9,036 bases of DNA from Dehalococcoidia bacterium (GTDB taxonomy: Bacteria > Chloroflexota > Dehalococcoidia > UBA6926): contig JAAXGS010000027.1 in NCBI GenBank assembly GCA_012271225.1, positions 1-9,036 of the forward strand. The letters run 5' to 3'. The translations under genes were made by a program, and so were the position numbers. Shown piece by piece: positions 1 through 6,061 of the stretch. Within the stretch, counting starts at the first letter, position 1. Each line of letters starts with the position of its first letter. The notes under the pieces were generated by a model that worked only from the letters and a program-made list of their open reading frames with translations, did no database searches and was not told where the DNA came from.

Positions 1-315
1 GATGATGTAGCGCTTCTCCCCGTCACGGTAGTGGAGCAGGGCAATGCGTGAGGAGCGGTTGGGATCGTACTCAATGGTTGCCACGGATGCCGGGATGCCG
101 TGCTTGTTGCGCTTGAAGTCAATCACGCGATAGGCGCGCTTTGCGCCCCCGCCGCGATGGCGCGTTGTGATGCGCCCGGATGAGTTCCGCCCGGCGTTGC
201 TCTTCAGCGGCTGCAGCAGCGATTTCTCCGGCCGGACCTTGTCGATGTCGTCGAAGGCGTCAAGCACTGCGCCGCGGCGGCCGGGTGATGTGGGTTTGAC
301 TGTTCTGACGGCCAT
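1..315 (-). CDS. rplB: 50S ribosomal protein L2 (uL2), N-terminal part
   Basis: The visible 105 residues match the start of L2, the large-subunit protein that binds 23S rRNA near the peptidyl transferase centre and takes part in subunit joining. It opens MAVRTVKPTSPGRRGAV and carries the family blocks PEKSLLQPLK (about 35-44), GRNSSGRITTRHRGGGAKR (about 47-65), YRVIDFKRNKHGIPA and VATIEYDPNRSSRIALLHY. This covers the N-terminal extension and the first part of the OB-fold RNA-binding domain. The C-terminal part, including the conserved histidine region, lies beyond the window edge. The ATG at 315 is chosen because the family start aligns exactly and an AGGAA Shine-Dalgarno sits 6 nt upstream. 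That site overlaps the rplW stop codon, 9 nt away, suggesting translational coupling. It is co-transcribed with the S10 genes upstream. Confidence 0.97.
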   Translation of the reverse strand, partial: MAVRTVKPTSPGRRGAVLDAFDDIDKVRPEKSLLQPLKSNAGRNSSGRITTRHRGGGAKRAYRVIDFKRNKHGIPASVATIEYDPNRSSRIALLHYRDGEKRYII

Positions 316-324
316 TGTCGGTTC

Positions 325-615
325 CTACAGCCCCTCAAAGACCTCGATGCGCTCGCCCTGCTTCAGGGTGACGATGGCCTTTTTCCACCGCGCGGTGGTG
401 TATGTCCGCAGACCAGCGCGGCGCGTCTTTCCCTGCACGTTCATCACGTTCACGCTGGCCACGCGAACACGAAACGCAAACTCCACGGCATCGCGGATCT
501 GCTTCTTGTTGGATTTGCGATGCACCTCAAAGGCGTATTTGTGCTGATCCTGAAGCGCCGTGTACTTCTCCGTGATCAACGGCCGTCGGAGAACCTCAAG
601 CGGATGAAGGTCCAT
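325..615 (-). CDS. rplW: 50S ribosomal protein L23 (uL23)
   Basis: This 96-residue protein is L23, which binds 23S rRNA domain III at the polypeptide exit and docks trigger factor and SRP. The N-terminus MDLHPLEVLRRPLITEKYT has the hallmark RPLITEK motif (11-17). It is followed by HKYAFEVHRKSNKKQIRDAVE (26-45) and VASVNVMNVQGKTRR (52-66), then a basic stretch RTYTTARWKKAIVTL (70-84) and an acidic tail GERIEVFEGL. The length is usual for the family. An open frame runs further upstream into rplD, but the ATG at 615 matches the family start and has GGAGA 6-7 nt before it. Only one base separates it from the rplD stop codon, so ribosomes can re-initiate directly. Confidence 0.97.
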   Translation of the reverse strand: MDLHPLEVLRRPLITEKYTALQDQHKYAFEVHRKSNKKQIRDAVEFAFRVRVASVNVMNVQGKTRRAGLRTYTTARWKKAIVTLKQGERIEVFEGL

Positions 616-616
616 A

Positions 617-1261
617 CTACTTCTCCGCCTTTCTGCCGGACCTGGCCCAGAGGTCCTCCGCGTCGCGCACGGCGTCCAGCGTGATGACCAGCGTGCGGTG
701 GGCAAGCAGATCACCAACGTTCAGATACCGGGCCGGCAGCGTCTTGACGCGGGGCACGTTGCGCGCGGAACGAATGAGATTGTGGTCGGGCTCCGCCGTG
801 ACAAGCAGGGCCGGGCCGCTGATGTCCAGGCCCTGCAGCGCCGCCAGGACATCCCGGGTGCGCGGGCGGTCCAGTCCAAAGCTGTCGATGATGAGCATGT
901 CACCGTCCGTGAGCTTGCCGGACAGCACACTGCGGAGCGCCTGCCGCCTCATGCGGACGGGCAGGTCCTGTCGATAGCTGCGCGGCTTTGGTCCGAACGC
1001 GACGCCACCGTGCCGCCAGAGAGGGGAGCGGATGCTGCCCTGCCGCGATCGGCCGGTGTACTTCTGCCGCCAGGGTTTGCGGCCGCCGCCCCGCGCCTCC
1101 GCGCGTGTTTTGGTGGAGTGTGTGCCGGTGCGGGCGTTGGCCCGTTGCCGAACAAGCGCCTGATGGACAAGCGCCGGGTGCATTGGCGCGTTGAAGAGCA
1201 GGTCGCTCACCTCGACGCGGTCAACGACCTGCCCGCGCGTATTCCGGACGTCGACTTCCAT
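617..1261 (-). CDS. rplD: 50S ribosomal protein L4 (uL4)
   Basis: This 214-residue protein is L4, which binds 23S rRNA and sends an extended loop into the peptide exit tunnel. The loop is clear: RTGTHSTKTRAEARGGGRKP (44-63), WRQKYTGRSRQGSIRSPLWR (64-83), then GGVAFGPKPRSY (85-96). The globular part follows (RRQALRSVLSGKL about 105-117; a C-terminal LPARYLNVGDLLAHRTLVIT segment about 175-194). The start MEVDVRNTRGQVVDRV at 1261 fits the family and lies one base from the rplC stop codon; the in-frame extension upstream is rplC in another frame. One oddity is tyrosine 68, where many L4 proteins have glycine in the KGTGRAR tunnel-constriction motif. In E. coli-type S10 operons L4 represses its own operon; I see no evidence either way for that here. 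Confidence 0.97.
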   Translation of the reverse strand: MEVDVRNTRGQVVDRVEVSDLLFNAPMHPALVHQALVRQRANARTGTHSTKTRAEARGGGRKPWRQKYTGRSRQGSIRSPLWRHGGVAFGPKPRSYRQDLPVRMRRQALRSVLSGKLTDGDMLIIDSFGLDRPRTRDVLAALQGLDISGPALLVTAEPDHNLIRSARNVPRVKTLPARYLNVGDLLAHRTLVITLDAVRDAEDLWARSGRKAEK

Positions 1262-1262
1262 A

Positions 1263-1898
1263 TCAGCGACTCGCCTTCTTGCGGACAAGGACCAGGCCGT
1301 CCGGCGCGCCCGGCGCGGACCCGCGCACAAAAAGCAGGTTGCGCCCCGCGTCCACGGCCACAATCAGGCCGCTCTTCTGTGTGGTGCGCTTGTTGCCCAT
1401 CTGACCGGCCATCTTGAGTCCCTTGCGGACACGCCCGGGCGTGGTGCCCGCGCCAATGGAGCCCGGCGCGCGCCAGCGGTCTCCCTGTCCGTGCGTCTTG
1501 GGGCCGCCGCGAAAGTGCCAGCGCTTGACGCCGCCGGCAAAGCCCTTGCCCTTTGACCGCGCCGTCAGATCGACCAGTTCACCCGGCTGAAAGACCATGT
1601 CCGCGGTGATGACAGCGCCAACCTCCGGCGTCTGCCCCTCCTGCGCGCGGACCTCTCGCAGGTGGCGCAGGGGGGCGATGCCGTTCTTCGACAGGTGTCC
1701 CCGACGCGGCTGCGTCAGCTTGCGTTCCGGTGTGTCCTGATAGCCAATCTGCACGGCGTCATAGCCGTCGGTGGTGGCCGATTTGATCTGCGTGACCGTG
1801 CAGGGGCCCACCCTCAGGGCGGTGACGGCGGACACGGTGCCATCCTCATGAATGTATTGCGTCATGCCGAGCTTGGTTCCCAAGAGGGCGGTCAACAT
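1263..1898 (-). CDS. rplC: 50S ribosomal protein L3 (uL3)
   Basis: This 211-residue protein is L3, an early-assembly large-subunit protein whose central loop reaches toward the peptidyl transferase centre. It starts MLTALLGTKLGMTQYIHEDG, with the family GTKLGMTQ motif. It continues with TARSKGKGFAGGVKRWHFRG (112-131), THGQGDRWRAPGSIGAGTTPG (135-155) and the basic GRVRKGLKMAGQMGNKRTT (155-173), ending in NLLFVRGSAPGAPDGLVLVR. The loop reads GSIGAGTTPG rather than the E. coli GSIGQNQTPG, so the glutamine methylated by PrmB in E. coli is absent. The ATG at 1898 follows the rpsJ stop by 12 nt and has only a weak Shine-Dalgarno, which suggests coupling to rpsJ translation. Length and order are normal for the S10 operon. 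Confidence 0.97.
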   Translation of the reverse strand: MLTALLGTKLGMTQYIHEDGTVSAVTALRVGPCTVTQIKSATTDGYDAVQIGYQDTPERKLTQPRRGHLSKNGIAPLRHLREVRAQEGQTPEVGAVITADMVFQPGELVDLTARSKGKGFAGGVKRWHFRGGPKTHGQGDRWRAPGSIGAGTTPGRVRKGLKMAGQMGNKRTTQKSGLIVAVDAGRNLLFVRGSAPGAPDGLVLVRKKASR

Positions 1899-1910
1899 GA
1901 CGGTCAGCGC

Positions 1911-2231
1911 TCACGAAATGATTTCAATGCTGACGCCGGCGGGCAGGTCAAGGTGCGTCAGGGAATCGATGGTGCGGGACGTTGGATCCAGGATATCGAC
2001 GATGCGCTTGTGCGTTCGGATTTCAAATTGCTCACGGGAATCCTTGTCGACGTGGGGTGAGCGAATCACGGTGAATCGTTTAATGCGCGTTGGTAAGGGG
2101 ATTGGCCCGGAGACCTGGGCGCCCGTGGCCTCTGCGGCCTCCACAATCTGCACGGCGGAGGCATCCAAAAGGCGGTGATCAAACGCCTTGAGCGTAATGC
2201 GCATCTTCTGTCTCTGTCGTGCAGTTGTCAT
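1911..2231 (-). CDS. rpsJ: 30S ribosomal protein S10 (uS10, NusE)
   Basis: This 106-residue protein is S10, which sits in the 30S head and, as NusE, pairs with NusB in transcription antitermination complexes. Recognisable blocks are RITLKAFDHRLLDASAVQIV (11-30), ATGAQVSGPIPLPTRIKRFT (35-54), VIRSPHVDKDSREQFEIRTH (55-74) and KRIVDILDPTSRTIDSL, ending LDLPAGVSIEIIS. The start is uncertain. The ATG at 2231 gives a nine-residue basic extension (MTTARQRQK), while the ATG at 2204 would give a 97-residue protein beginning MRITLKAFDH. Neither has a strong Shine-Dalgarno. I keep the longer form because most S10 proteins have several residues before this block. It follows fusA after 24 nt with no tuf gene between, joining the str and S10 operons. 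Confidence 0.95.
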   Translation of the reverse strand: MTTARQRQKMRITLKAFDHRLLDASAVQIVEAAEATGAQVSGPIPLPTRIKRFTVIRSPHVDKDSREQFEIRTHKRIVDILDPTSRTIDSLTHLDLPAGVSIEIIS

Positions 2232-2255
2232 GATTGTTGGCCCGATGGGTTGCGT

Positions 2256-4346
2256 CTATCGCGCGCCGGCTCCGGCGGGGCGGCGCGTCAGTGATTCCAC
2301 CACCTGTTGGGGGACGTGGTTGTAGTGATCAAACTCCATGCTGTAACTTGCGCGTCCCTGCGTTGCGGAGCGCAGAGATGTAGCATAGCCGAACATCTCC
2401 GCGAGGGGAACAAATGCCGTGACGATGCCGAGCTCCCCGCGGCTCTCCATGCCCTGCACCTGCGCGCGCCTGCTTTGCAGGTCGCCCATGATATCGCCGA
2501 TGGACCTGGCCGGGCCAACCACCTCCACCTTCATAACAGGCTCCAGCGCGACGGGGCGCGCCCTCTCAACAGCCGCCTTGAATCCCATTGAGGCCGCCAT
2601 TTTGAACGCCATCTCTGAGGAATCGACGTCATGGTAGGAGCCATCGTCGATGGTGATGCGGAGGTCCACAATGGGGAAGCCGGTGAGCGCGCCGCTCTGC
2701 GCGGCCTCGCGCGCGCCGGCCTCGACTGCGCCGATGTACTCACGCGGCACCACGCCGCCCACGATTTTGTTGACGAACTCAACGCCGCTGCCGGGCTCCA
2801 GAGGCTCAACCTCAAGCCAGACGTGGCCGTACTGCCCGCGGCCGCCTGTCTGCCGTACGTAGCGGCCTTCCGCCCGGCCCGGGCGGGTGATGGTCTCCCG
2901 ATACGCCACCTGCGGGCGTCCGGTGCGGGCATCCACGCGAAACTCGCGCTTCAGCCTGTCCACAATGACCTCGATATGCAGCTCGCCCATGCCGGAGATG
3001 ACCGTCTGGCCGGTCTCCTGATCGTGAGATGAGCGGAACGTCGGGTCCTCCTGCGCCAGTTTGACCAGCGCGTCGACGAGTTTCTCCTCCTCCTCGCGCG
3101 TCTTCGGCTCGATGGCGACGGAGACCACGGGTTCAGGAAAGCGGATGGACTCGAGAACGACCGGGCTGCTTGGGACGCAGATCGTGTCGCCGGTGAACGT
3201 GTCCTTCAGGCCCACGGCGGCAACGATGTTGCCCACGGCGGCCTCCTCCAACTCCTCGCGGTGATTTGAGTGCATCTGAATCAGGCGGCCCAGCCGCTCA
3301 CGGCCCTGCCGGCTGGTGTTGAGAACGGTCGCGCCCGCATTGCAGGCGCCGGAATAGACGCGCAGATAGACCAGACGCCCCGCGAACGGGTCTGTGACCA
3401 CCTTGAACGCGAGCGCAGTGAACGGCTCATTGCGGTTGGGCGCGCGCTCCAGCGCGATCTCCTCATTGCGGGGGTCCGTGCCGGTCACGGGCGGCACATC
3501 GGGCGGCGCGGGCAGGAACTCCGTCACGGCGTCGATCAGCGGCTGCACGCCCTTGTTGCGCAGCGCCGTGCCGCACAGCACGGGATAGATGGCCATCTTC
3601 ACCGTTCCGGCGCGGAGGCCGCGGCGAATATCGTCCTGCGTCAACTCCTCGCCGTCCAGGTATTTGACCATCAACTCATCGTCCTGCTCCGCGGCGCGCT
3701 CGATCATGGCGTCGCGGTAGCGGGCCACGTCGTCCGCCAGTTCCGCCGGAATTGGCTGTTCCACCATCTCCGTGCCCTCGGCGTCCTGCCAGGTGATGGC
3801 GACCTGACGGATGAGGTCAATGACGCCGCGGAAATCGTTTTCCCTGCCCCACGGAATCTGCACGGGGACGGGCTGGGCGTTGAGCCGATGGTGGATGGAA
3901 TCGACAGAGGCGTAGAAATCCGCGCCGATCTTGTCCATCTTGTTGATGAAACAGATTCGCGGAACGTGATACTTGTCCGCCTGCCGCCAGACGGTTTCCG
4001 ATTGCGGCTCCACGCCGGCGTTGGCGTCAAGGATCACGACGCCGCCATCGAGAACGCGGAGGCTGCGCTCAACCTCCGCGGTGAAATCGACGTGTCCGGG
4101 CGTATCGATAATGTTGATCGTATAGCCCTTCCACTCGACGGTTGTGGCGGCGGAGACGATGGTGATGCCGCGCTCCTTTTCCTGCGGCATCCAGTCCATG
4201 ACCGCCGTGCCCTCGTCGACGGTGCCGAGCTTGTACGTGCGTCCCGTGAAGTACAGCACGCGCTCAGACACGGTTGTCTTGCCCGCGTCAATGTGGGCAA
4301 TGAAACCGATGTTGCGGATTTTGGAGAGGGGGGTTGTTTCAGCCAT
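2256..4346 (-). CDS. fusA: Elongation factor G
   Basis: This 696-residue translational GTPase drives tRNA-mRNA translocation and, with ribosome recycling factor, splits post-termination ribosomes. All GTPase motifs are present: G1 AHIDAGKTT (17-25), G2 RGITI (59-63), G3 DTPGH with catalytic His85 (81-85), G4 NKMD (135-138) and a G5-like GTA (259-261). The G' subdomain lies between G4 and G5. Domain II follows at roughly 300-410. Domain IV includes GGRGQYGHVWLEVEPL and HDVDSSEMAFKMAASMGFKA. Domain V closes with PVMKVEVVGPARSIGDIMGD, then FGYATSLRSATQGRASYSM. Length and motif spacing are those of canonical bacterial EF-G. The ATG at 4346 fits the family start MAETTPLSKIRNIGFIAHID. It lies 35 nt after rpsG, with an imperfect AGAAG ribosome site 7 nt upstream. 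Confidence 0.98.
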   Translation of the reverse strand: MAETTPLSKIRNIGFIAHIDAGKTTVSERVLYFTGRTYKLGTVDEGTAVMDWMPQEKERGITIVSAATTVEWKGYTINIIDTPGHVDFTAEVERSLRVLDGGVVILDANAGVEPQSETVWRQADKYHVPRICFINKMDKIGADFYASVDSIHHRLNAQPVPVQIPWGRENDFRGVIDLIRQVAITWQDAEGTEMVEQPIPAELADDVARYRDAMIERAAEQDDELMVKYLDGEELTQDDIRRGLRAGTVKMAIYPVLCGTALRNKGVQPLIDAVTEFLPAPPDVPPVTGTDPRNEEIALERAPNRNEPFTALAFKVVTDPFAGRLVYLRVYSGACNAGATVLNTSRQGRERLGRLIQMHSNHREELEEAAVGNIVAAVGLKDTFTGDTICVPSSPVVLESIRFPEPVVSVAIEPKTREEEEKLVDALVKLAQEDPTFRSSHDQETGQTVISGMGELHIEVIVDRLKREFRVDARTGRPQVAYRETITRPGRAEGRYVRQTGGRGQYGHVWLEVEPLEPGSGVEFVNKIVGGVVPREYIGAVEAGAREAAQSGALTGFPIVDLRITIDDGSYHDVDSSEMAFKMAASMGFKAAVERARPVALEPVMKVEVVGPARSIGDIMGDLQSRRAQVQGMESRGELGIVTAFVPLAEMFGYATSLRSATQGRASYSMEFDHYNHVPQQVVESLTRRPAGAGAR

Positions 4347-4381
4347 GTCTGTTCTTCTGTGTCCGCTGCGTCAGAGGCCGC

Positions 4382-4849
4382 TCACCATCGGTAGTGGGCG
4401 AATGCGCGATTGGCCTCAGCCATTCTGTGCATTTCATCGCGGCGGCGCACGGCGTTCCCCTGTCCCTGGGCCGCCTCCACAATTTCAGAGGTCAGCTTTT
4501 CCAGCATTGGGCGGCCCTTCCGCGCGCGGGCGGAGTCAATGATCCACCGCATGGACAGCGTCAGGCCGCGCTCTCCGCGCACCTCAACCGGCACCTGATA
4601 GGTTGCGCCGCCCACGCGGCGCGGCCTCACCTGCAGAAGGGGCGTCGCGTTGCGAATGGCGCGTTCAAAGGTCTGCACCGGGTCATCGCCATTCGCCTGA
4701 ATTGAGGCCAGCGCGCCGTAGACAATGCTGCGCGCCGTGTTCTTCTTGCCGCGCTGCATAACGCGGTTTGTGAATCGGGTAATCAGCACGCTGCCGTACC
4801 GCGGGTCCGGGTGAACCGGTCTTTTGACTGCGCGTCTACGGCGTGACAT
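4382..4849 (-). CDS. rpsG: 30S ribosomal protein S7 (uS7)
   Basis: This 155-residue protein is S7, the primary binder that nucleates assembly of the 30S head and contacts E-site tRNA. Family blocks are MSRRRRAVKRPVHPDPRYGS (1-20), FTNRVMQRGKKNTARSIVYG (26-45), NATPLLQVRPRRVGGATYQV (68-87) and the arginine-rich RGERGLTLSMRWIIDSARAR (91-110). It ends with MAEANRAFAHYRW. The length equals the usual 155-156. The in-frame extension upstream of 4849 is alanine- and serine-rich, overlaps rpsL and looks nothing like S7, so the ATG at 4849 is used. It lies only 4 nt past the rpsL stop and has no good Shine-Dalgarno, which points to translational coupling. In E. coli, S7 represses str translation at the rpsL-rpsG junction; such a short junction leaves little room for an E. 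coli-type site. Confidence 0.98.
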   Translation of the reverse strand: MSRRRRAVKRPVHPDPRYGSVLITRFTNRVMQRGKKNTARSIVYGALASIQANGDDPVQTFERAIRNATPLLQVRPRRVGGATYQVPVEVRGERGLTLSMRWIIDSARARKGRPMLEKLTSEIVEAAQGQGNAVRRRDEMHRMAEANRAFAHYRW

Positions 4850-4853
4850 GGCG

Positions 4854-5264
4854 CTAGGCTCGCTTGGCCCCGTACTTGCTGCGGCCCCGCTTCCGGCCGT
4901 TGACTCCGCCTGAATCAAGCGCGCCGCGGATGATGTGGTAGCGAACGCCGGGCAGGTCCTTCACGCGGCCGCCGCGGATGAGGACGGTGGAGTGCTCCTG
5001 CAGATTATGCCCCTCGCCGGGGATGTAGGCCGTGACCTCCGTGCCGTTTGTCAGCCGCACGCGGGCGATCTTGCGCAGGGCGGAGTTCGGCTTCTTGGGC
5101 GTCATTGTCCTGACCTGCGTGCAGACCCCGCGCTTCTGCGGCGAGGGCTGATTCCGCACAGCCCTGTTCGTCAGCGCGTTGTAGCTGACCTGCAGGGCAG
5201 GGGCCTTCGACTTTGAGCGCGGCGGCTTCCGGCCCTTCCGCACCAGTTGATTAACTGTCGGCAT
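4854..5264 (-). CDS. rpsL: 30S ribosomal protein S12 (uS12)
   Basis: This 136-residue protein is S12, which monitors codon-anticodon fit in the decoding centre and is the classical streptomycin target. Markers are MPTVNQLVRKGRKPPRSKSK (1-20), SPQKRGVCTQVRTMTPKKPN (41-60) with the lysine pair K57/K58 in wild-type form, GEGHNLQEHSTVLIRGGRVK (83-102), and DLPGVRYH, whose Asp103 aligns with the residue methylthiolated by RimO in E. coli. Residues about 25-42 contain an insertion of roughly 13 residues compared with E. coli and Thermus. A comparable insertion occurs in Bacillus. The start at 5264 matches the family N-terminus and has AAGGA 11 nt upstream. This is the first gene of the str-S10 transcript and sits behind a long leader. 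Confidence 0.98.
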   Translation of the reverse strand: MPTVNQLVRKGRKPPRSKSKAPALQVSYNALTNRAVRNQPSPQKRGVCTQVRTMTPKKPNSALRKIARVRLTNGTEVTAYIPGEGHNLQEHSTVLIRGGRVKDLPGVRYHIIRGALDSGGVNGRKRGRSKYGAKRA

Positions 5265-5435
5265 GCAGATGCTTGTCCTTATCGCCATACATGTCCGCGC
5301 CCACACGCGCCCCTTCGGTTACCTGTGGGTTCCCGCGGATAGCGCCCGTCGCGACATGACTACGGTATATGCCCAAACGCCGCCAATGACACACATAAAT
5401 GATGGTCACCACGACGCACGCCCCCATTGGGGCGC
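5265..5435 (-). promoter_or_regulatory. Long structured 5' leader of the str operon
   Basis: About 170 nt separate the predicted transcription start (a G at 5435) from the rpsL ATG. The transcript would begin with a perfect 6-bp hairpin (arms 5434-5429 and 5424-5419, loop AAUG). A second structure spans 5338-5295: a 5-bp outer stem CCGCG/CGCGG and a 6-bp inner stem CCCACA/UGUGGG, joined across a one-sided GGAA bulge, with an 18-nt loop. The loop contains another GGGGCG (5313-5308), which could replace the right arm of the first hairpin. A 25-codon reading frame (5396-5319) ends inside this loop. The rpsL Shine-Dalgarno AAGGA lies after the second stem. The pairings are read directly from the bases; a regulatory role is inference. 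I recognise no known riboswitch or ribosomal-protein leader class. Confidence 0.5.
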
Positions 5436-5442
5436 AAACTCA

Positions 5443-5471
5443 ATTCTAGGGGTGGGCAGGAGTGATGTCAA
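5443..5471 (-). promoter_or_regulatory. Near-consensus sigma70 promoter of the str operon
   Basis: On the minus strand a perfect -35 TTGACA (5471-5466) is followed after exactly 17 nt by the -10 TAGAAT (5448-5443), five of six matches to TATAAT. The nearest suitable start is G at 5435. It lies in the gap between the flavin reductase stop and rpsL, as expected for a strong promoter driving a ribosomal protein operon. Confidence 0.88.
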
Positions 5472-5477
5472 CTATAT

Positions 5478-5495
5478 GTCCACGCCTGCGTGGAC
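5478..5495 (-). terminator. 18-bp inverted repeat after flavin reductase: terminator or operator
   Basis: Two perfect 8-base arms, GTCCACGC and GCGTGGAC, flank a 2-base centre. The repeat begins 18 nt after the flavin reductase stop codon and ends 6 nt before the str -35 box. As RNA it could fold into a GC-rich hairpin and end the rpsU operon, but no U tract follows, so it is not a standard intrinsic terminator. As DNA it could be a binding site for a dimeric regulator just upstream of the str promoter. The sequence alone does not decide between these. Confidence 0.4.
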
Positions 5496-5513
5496 GGGAG
5501 AGCCGTGACGCGA

Positions 5514-6020
5514 TTACAGGCTGCCGCCAAGCGCCCTGTAGCGGCCCTGATAGTGCAGCAGCGGGCCGTCATCCACCTGTCTTACCCCGGCGCCGGCGAC
5601 CCGTCCAACGTAGATTGTGTGATCCCCCGCCTCGATTTCGGTTTCAAGCAGACATTCCACCCATGCGAGATGCTCCGTGAGCAGGGGCGCGCCGGTGTCC
5701 GCGATTCTGTAGGGCAGTGACTCCAGCCGGTGGGCGGCCAGCAGTTCAGGCGTTCCCTTCTGTGACAGCGCCACCGCCAGGTCCCGTTGTCCGCCGTGGA
5801 GCATGTTGACGGCAAACACGCCGCTGGCGCGGATCAGATCATGGATGTCTGACGCGCGGTCGACGCAGATGAGGATCAGGGGCGGTTGGAGCGAGACGGA
5901 ACTGACGGCGCTGATGGTCGTCCCGTGCGCGTCATTCCCGTGGCGCGTGGTGACGATGGCGACGCCGGTGGCGAAGTGGCCCATGACCTGGCGGAACACC
6001 TCGGGCGTGACGTCCGGCAT
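5514..6020 (-). CDS. Flavin reductase family protein (FMN-binding split barrel)
   Basis: This 168-residue protein resembles the flavin_red family, the small cytosolic partners of two-component monooxygenases that use NAD(P)H to reduce FMN or FAD. Characteristic parts are FRQVMGHFATGVAIVTTRHG (9-28), TTISAVSSVSLQPPLILICV (34-53), a helix ending in GVFAVNMLHGGQRDLA (67-82), ECLLETEIEAGDHTIYVGRV (122-141) with the family GDH motif, and the C-terminal LLHYQGRYRAL. Length is typical. No signal peptide or membrane segment is seen. The ATG at 6020 has GGAGA 8 nt upstream. It lies 41 nt after the methyltransferase and is probably the last gene of the rpsU transcript. No oxygenase is visible nearby, so the substrate and partner cannot be named. 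Some homologues are simple flavin-binding proteins with other roles. Confidence 0.88.
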   Translation of the reverse strand: MPDVTPEVFRQVMGHFATGVAIVTTRHGNDAHGTTISAVSSVSLQPPLILICVDRASDIHDLIRASGVFAVNMLHGGQRDLAVALSQKGTPELLAAHRLESLPYRIADTGAPLLTEHLAWVECLLETEIEAGDHTIYVGRVAGAGVRQVDDGPLLHYQGRYRALGGSL

Positions 6021-6061
6021 TGGAGAGTTCTCCGCGCGCGTCCGGCCATCCGCGGGCGCAG

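Noticed and set aside
698..1417. 239-codon open frame on the plus strand opposite rplD and rplC
   Set aside because: It is a shadow of two certain ribosomal protein genes.
3270..4394. 374-codon open frame on the plus strand opposite fusA
   Set aside because: It is a mirror of the EF-G coding strand in GC-rich DNA, with histidine/arginine-rich low-similarity translation and no ribosome site. The minus-strand EF-G is complete and certain.
4850..4918. Upstream in-frame extension of S7 by 23 residues
   Set aside because: It overlaps the end of rpsL and is an Ala/Ser/Gly-rich stretch absent from S7 proteins; the MSRRRR start gives the normal length.
5263..5508. 81-codon open frame on the plus strand across the str promoter region
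   Set aside because: It overlaps the rpsL start, leader, promoter and palindrome on the opposite strand and has no ribosome site or family resemblance.
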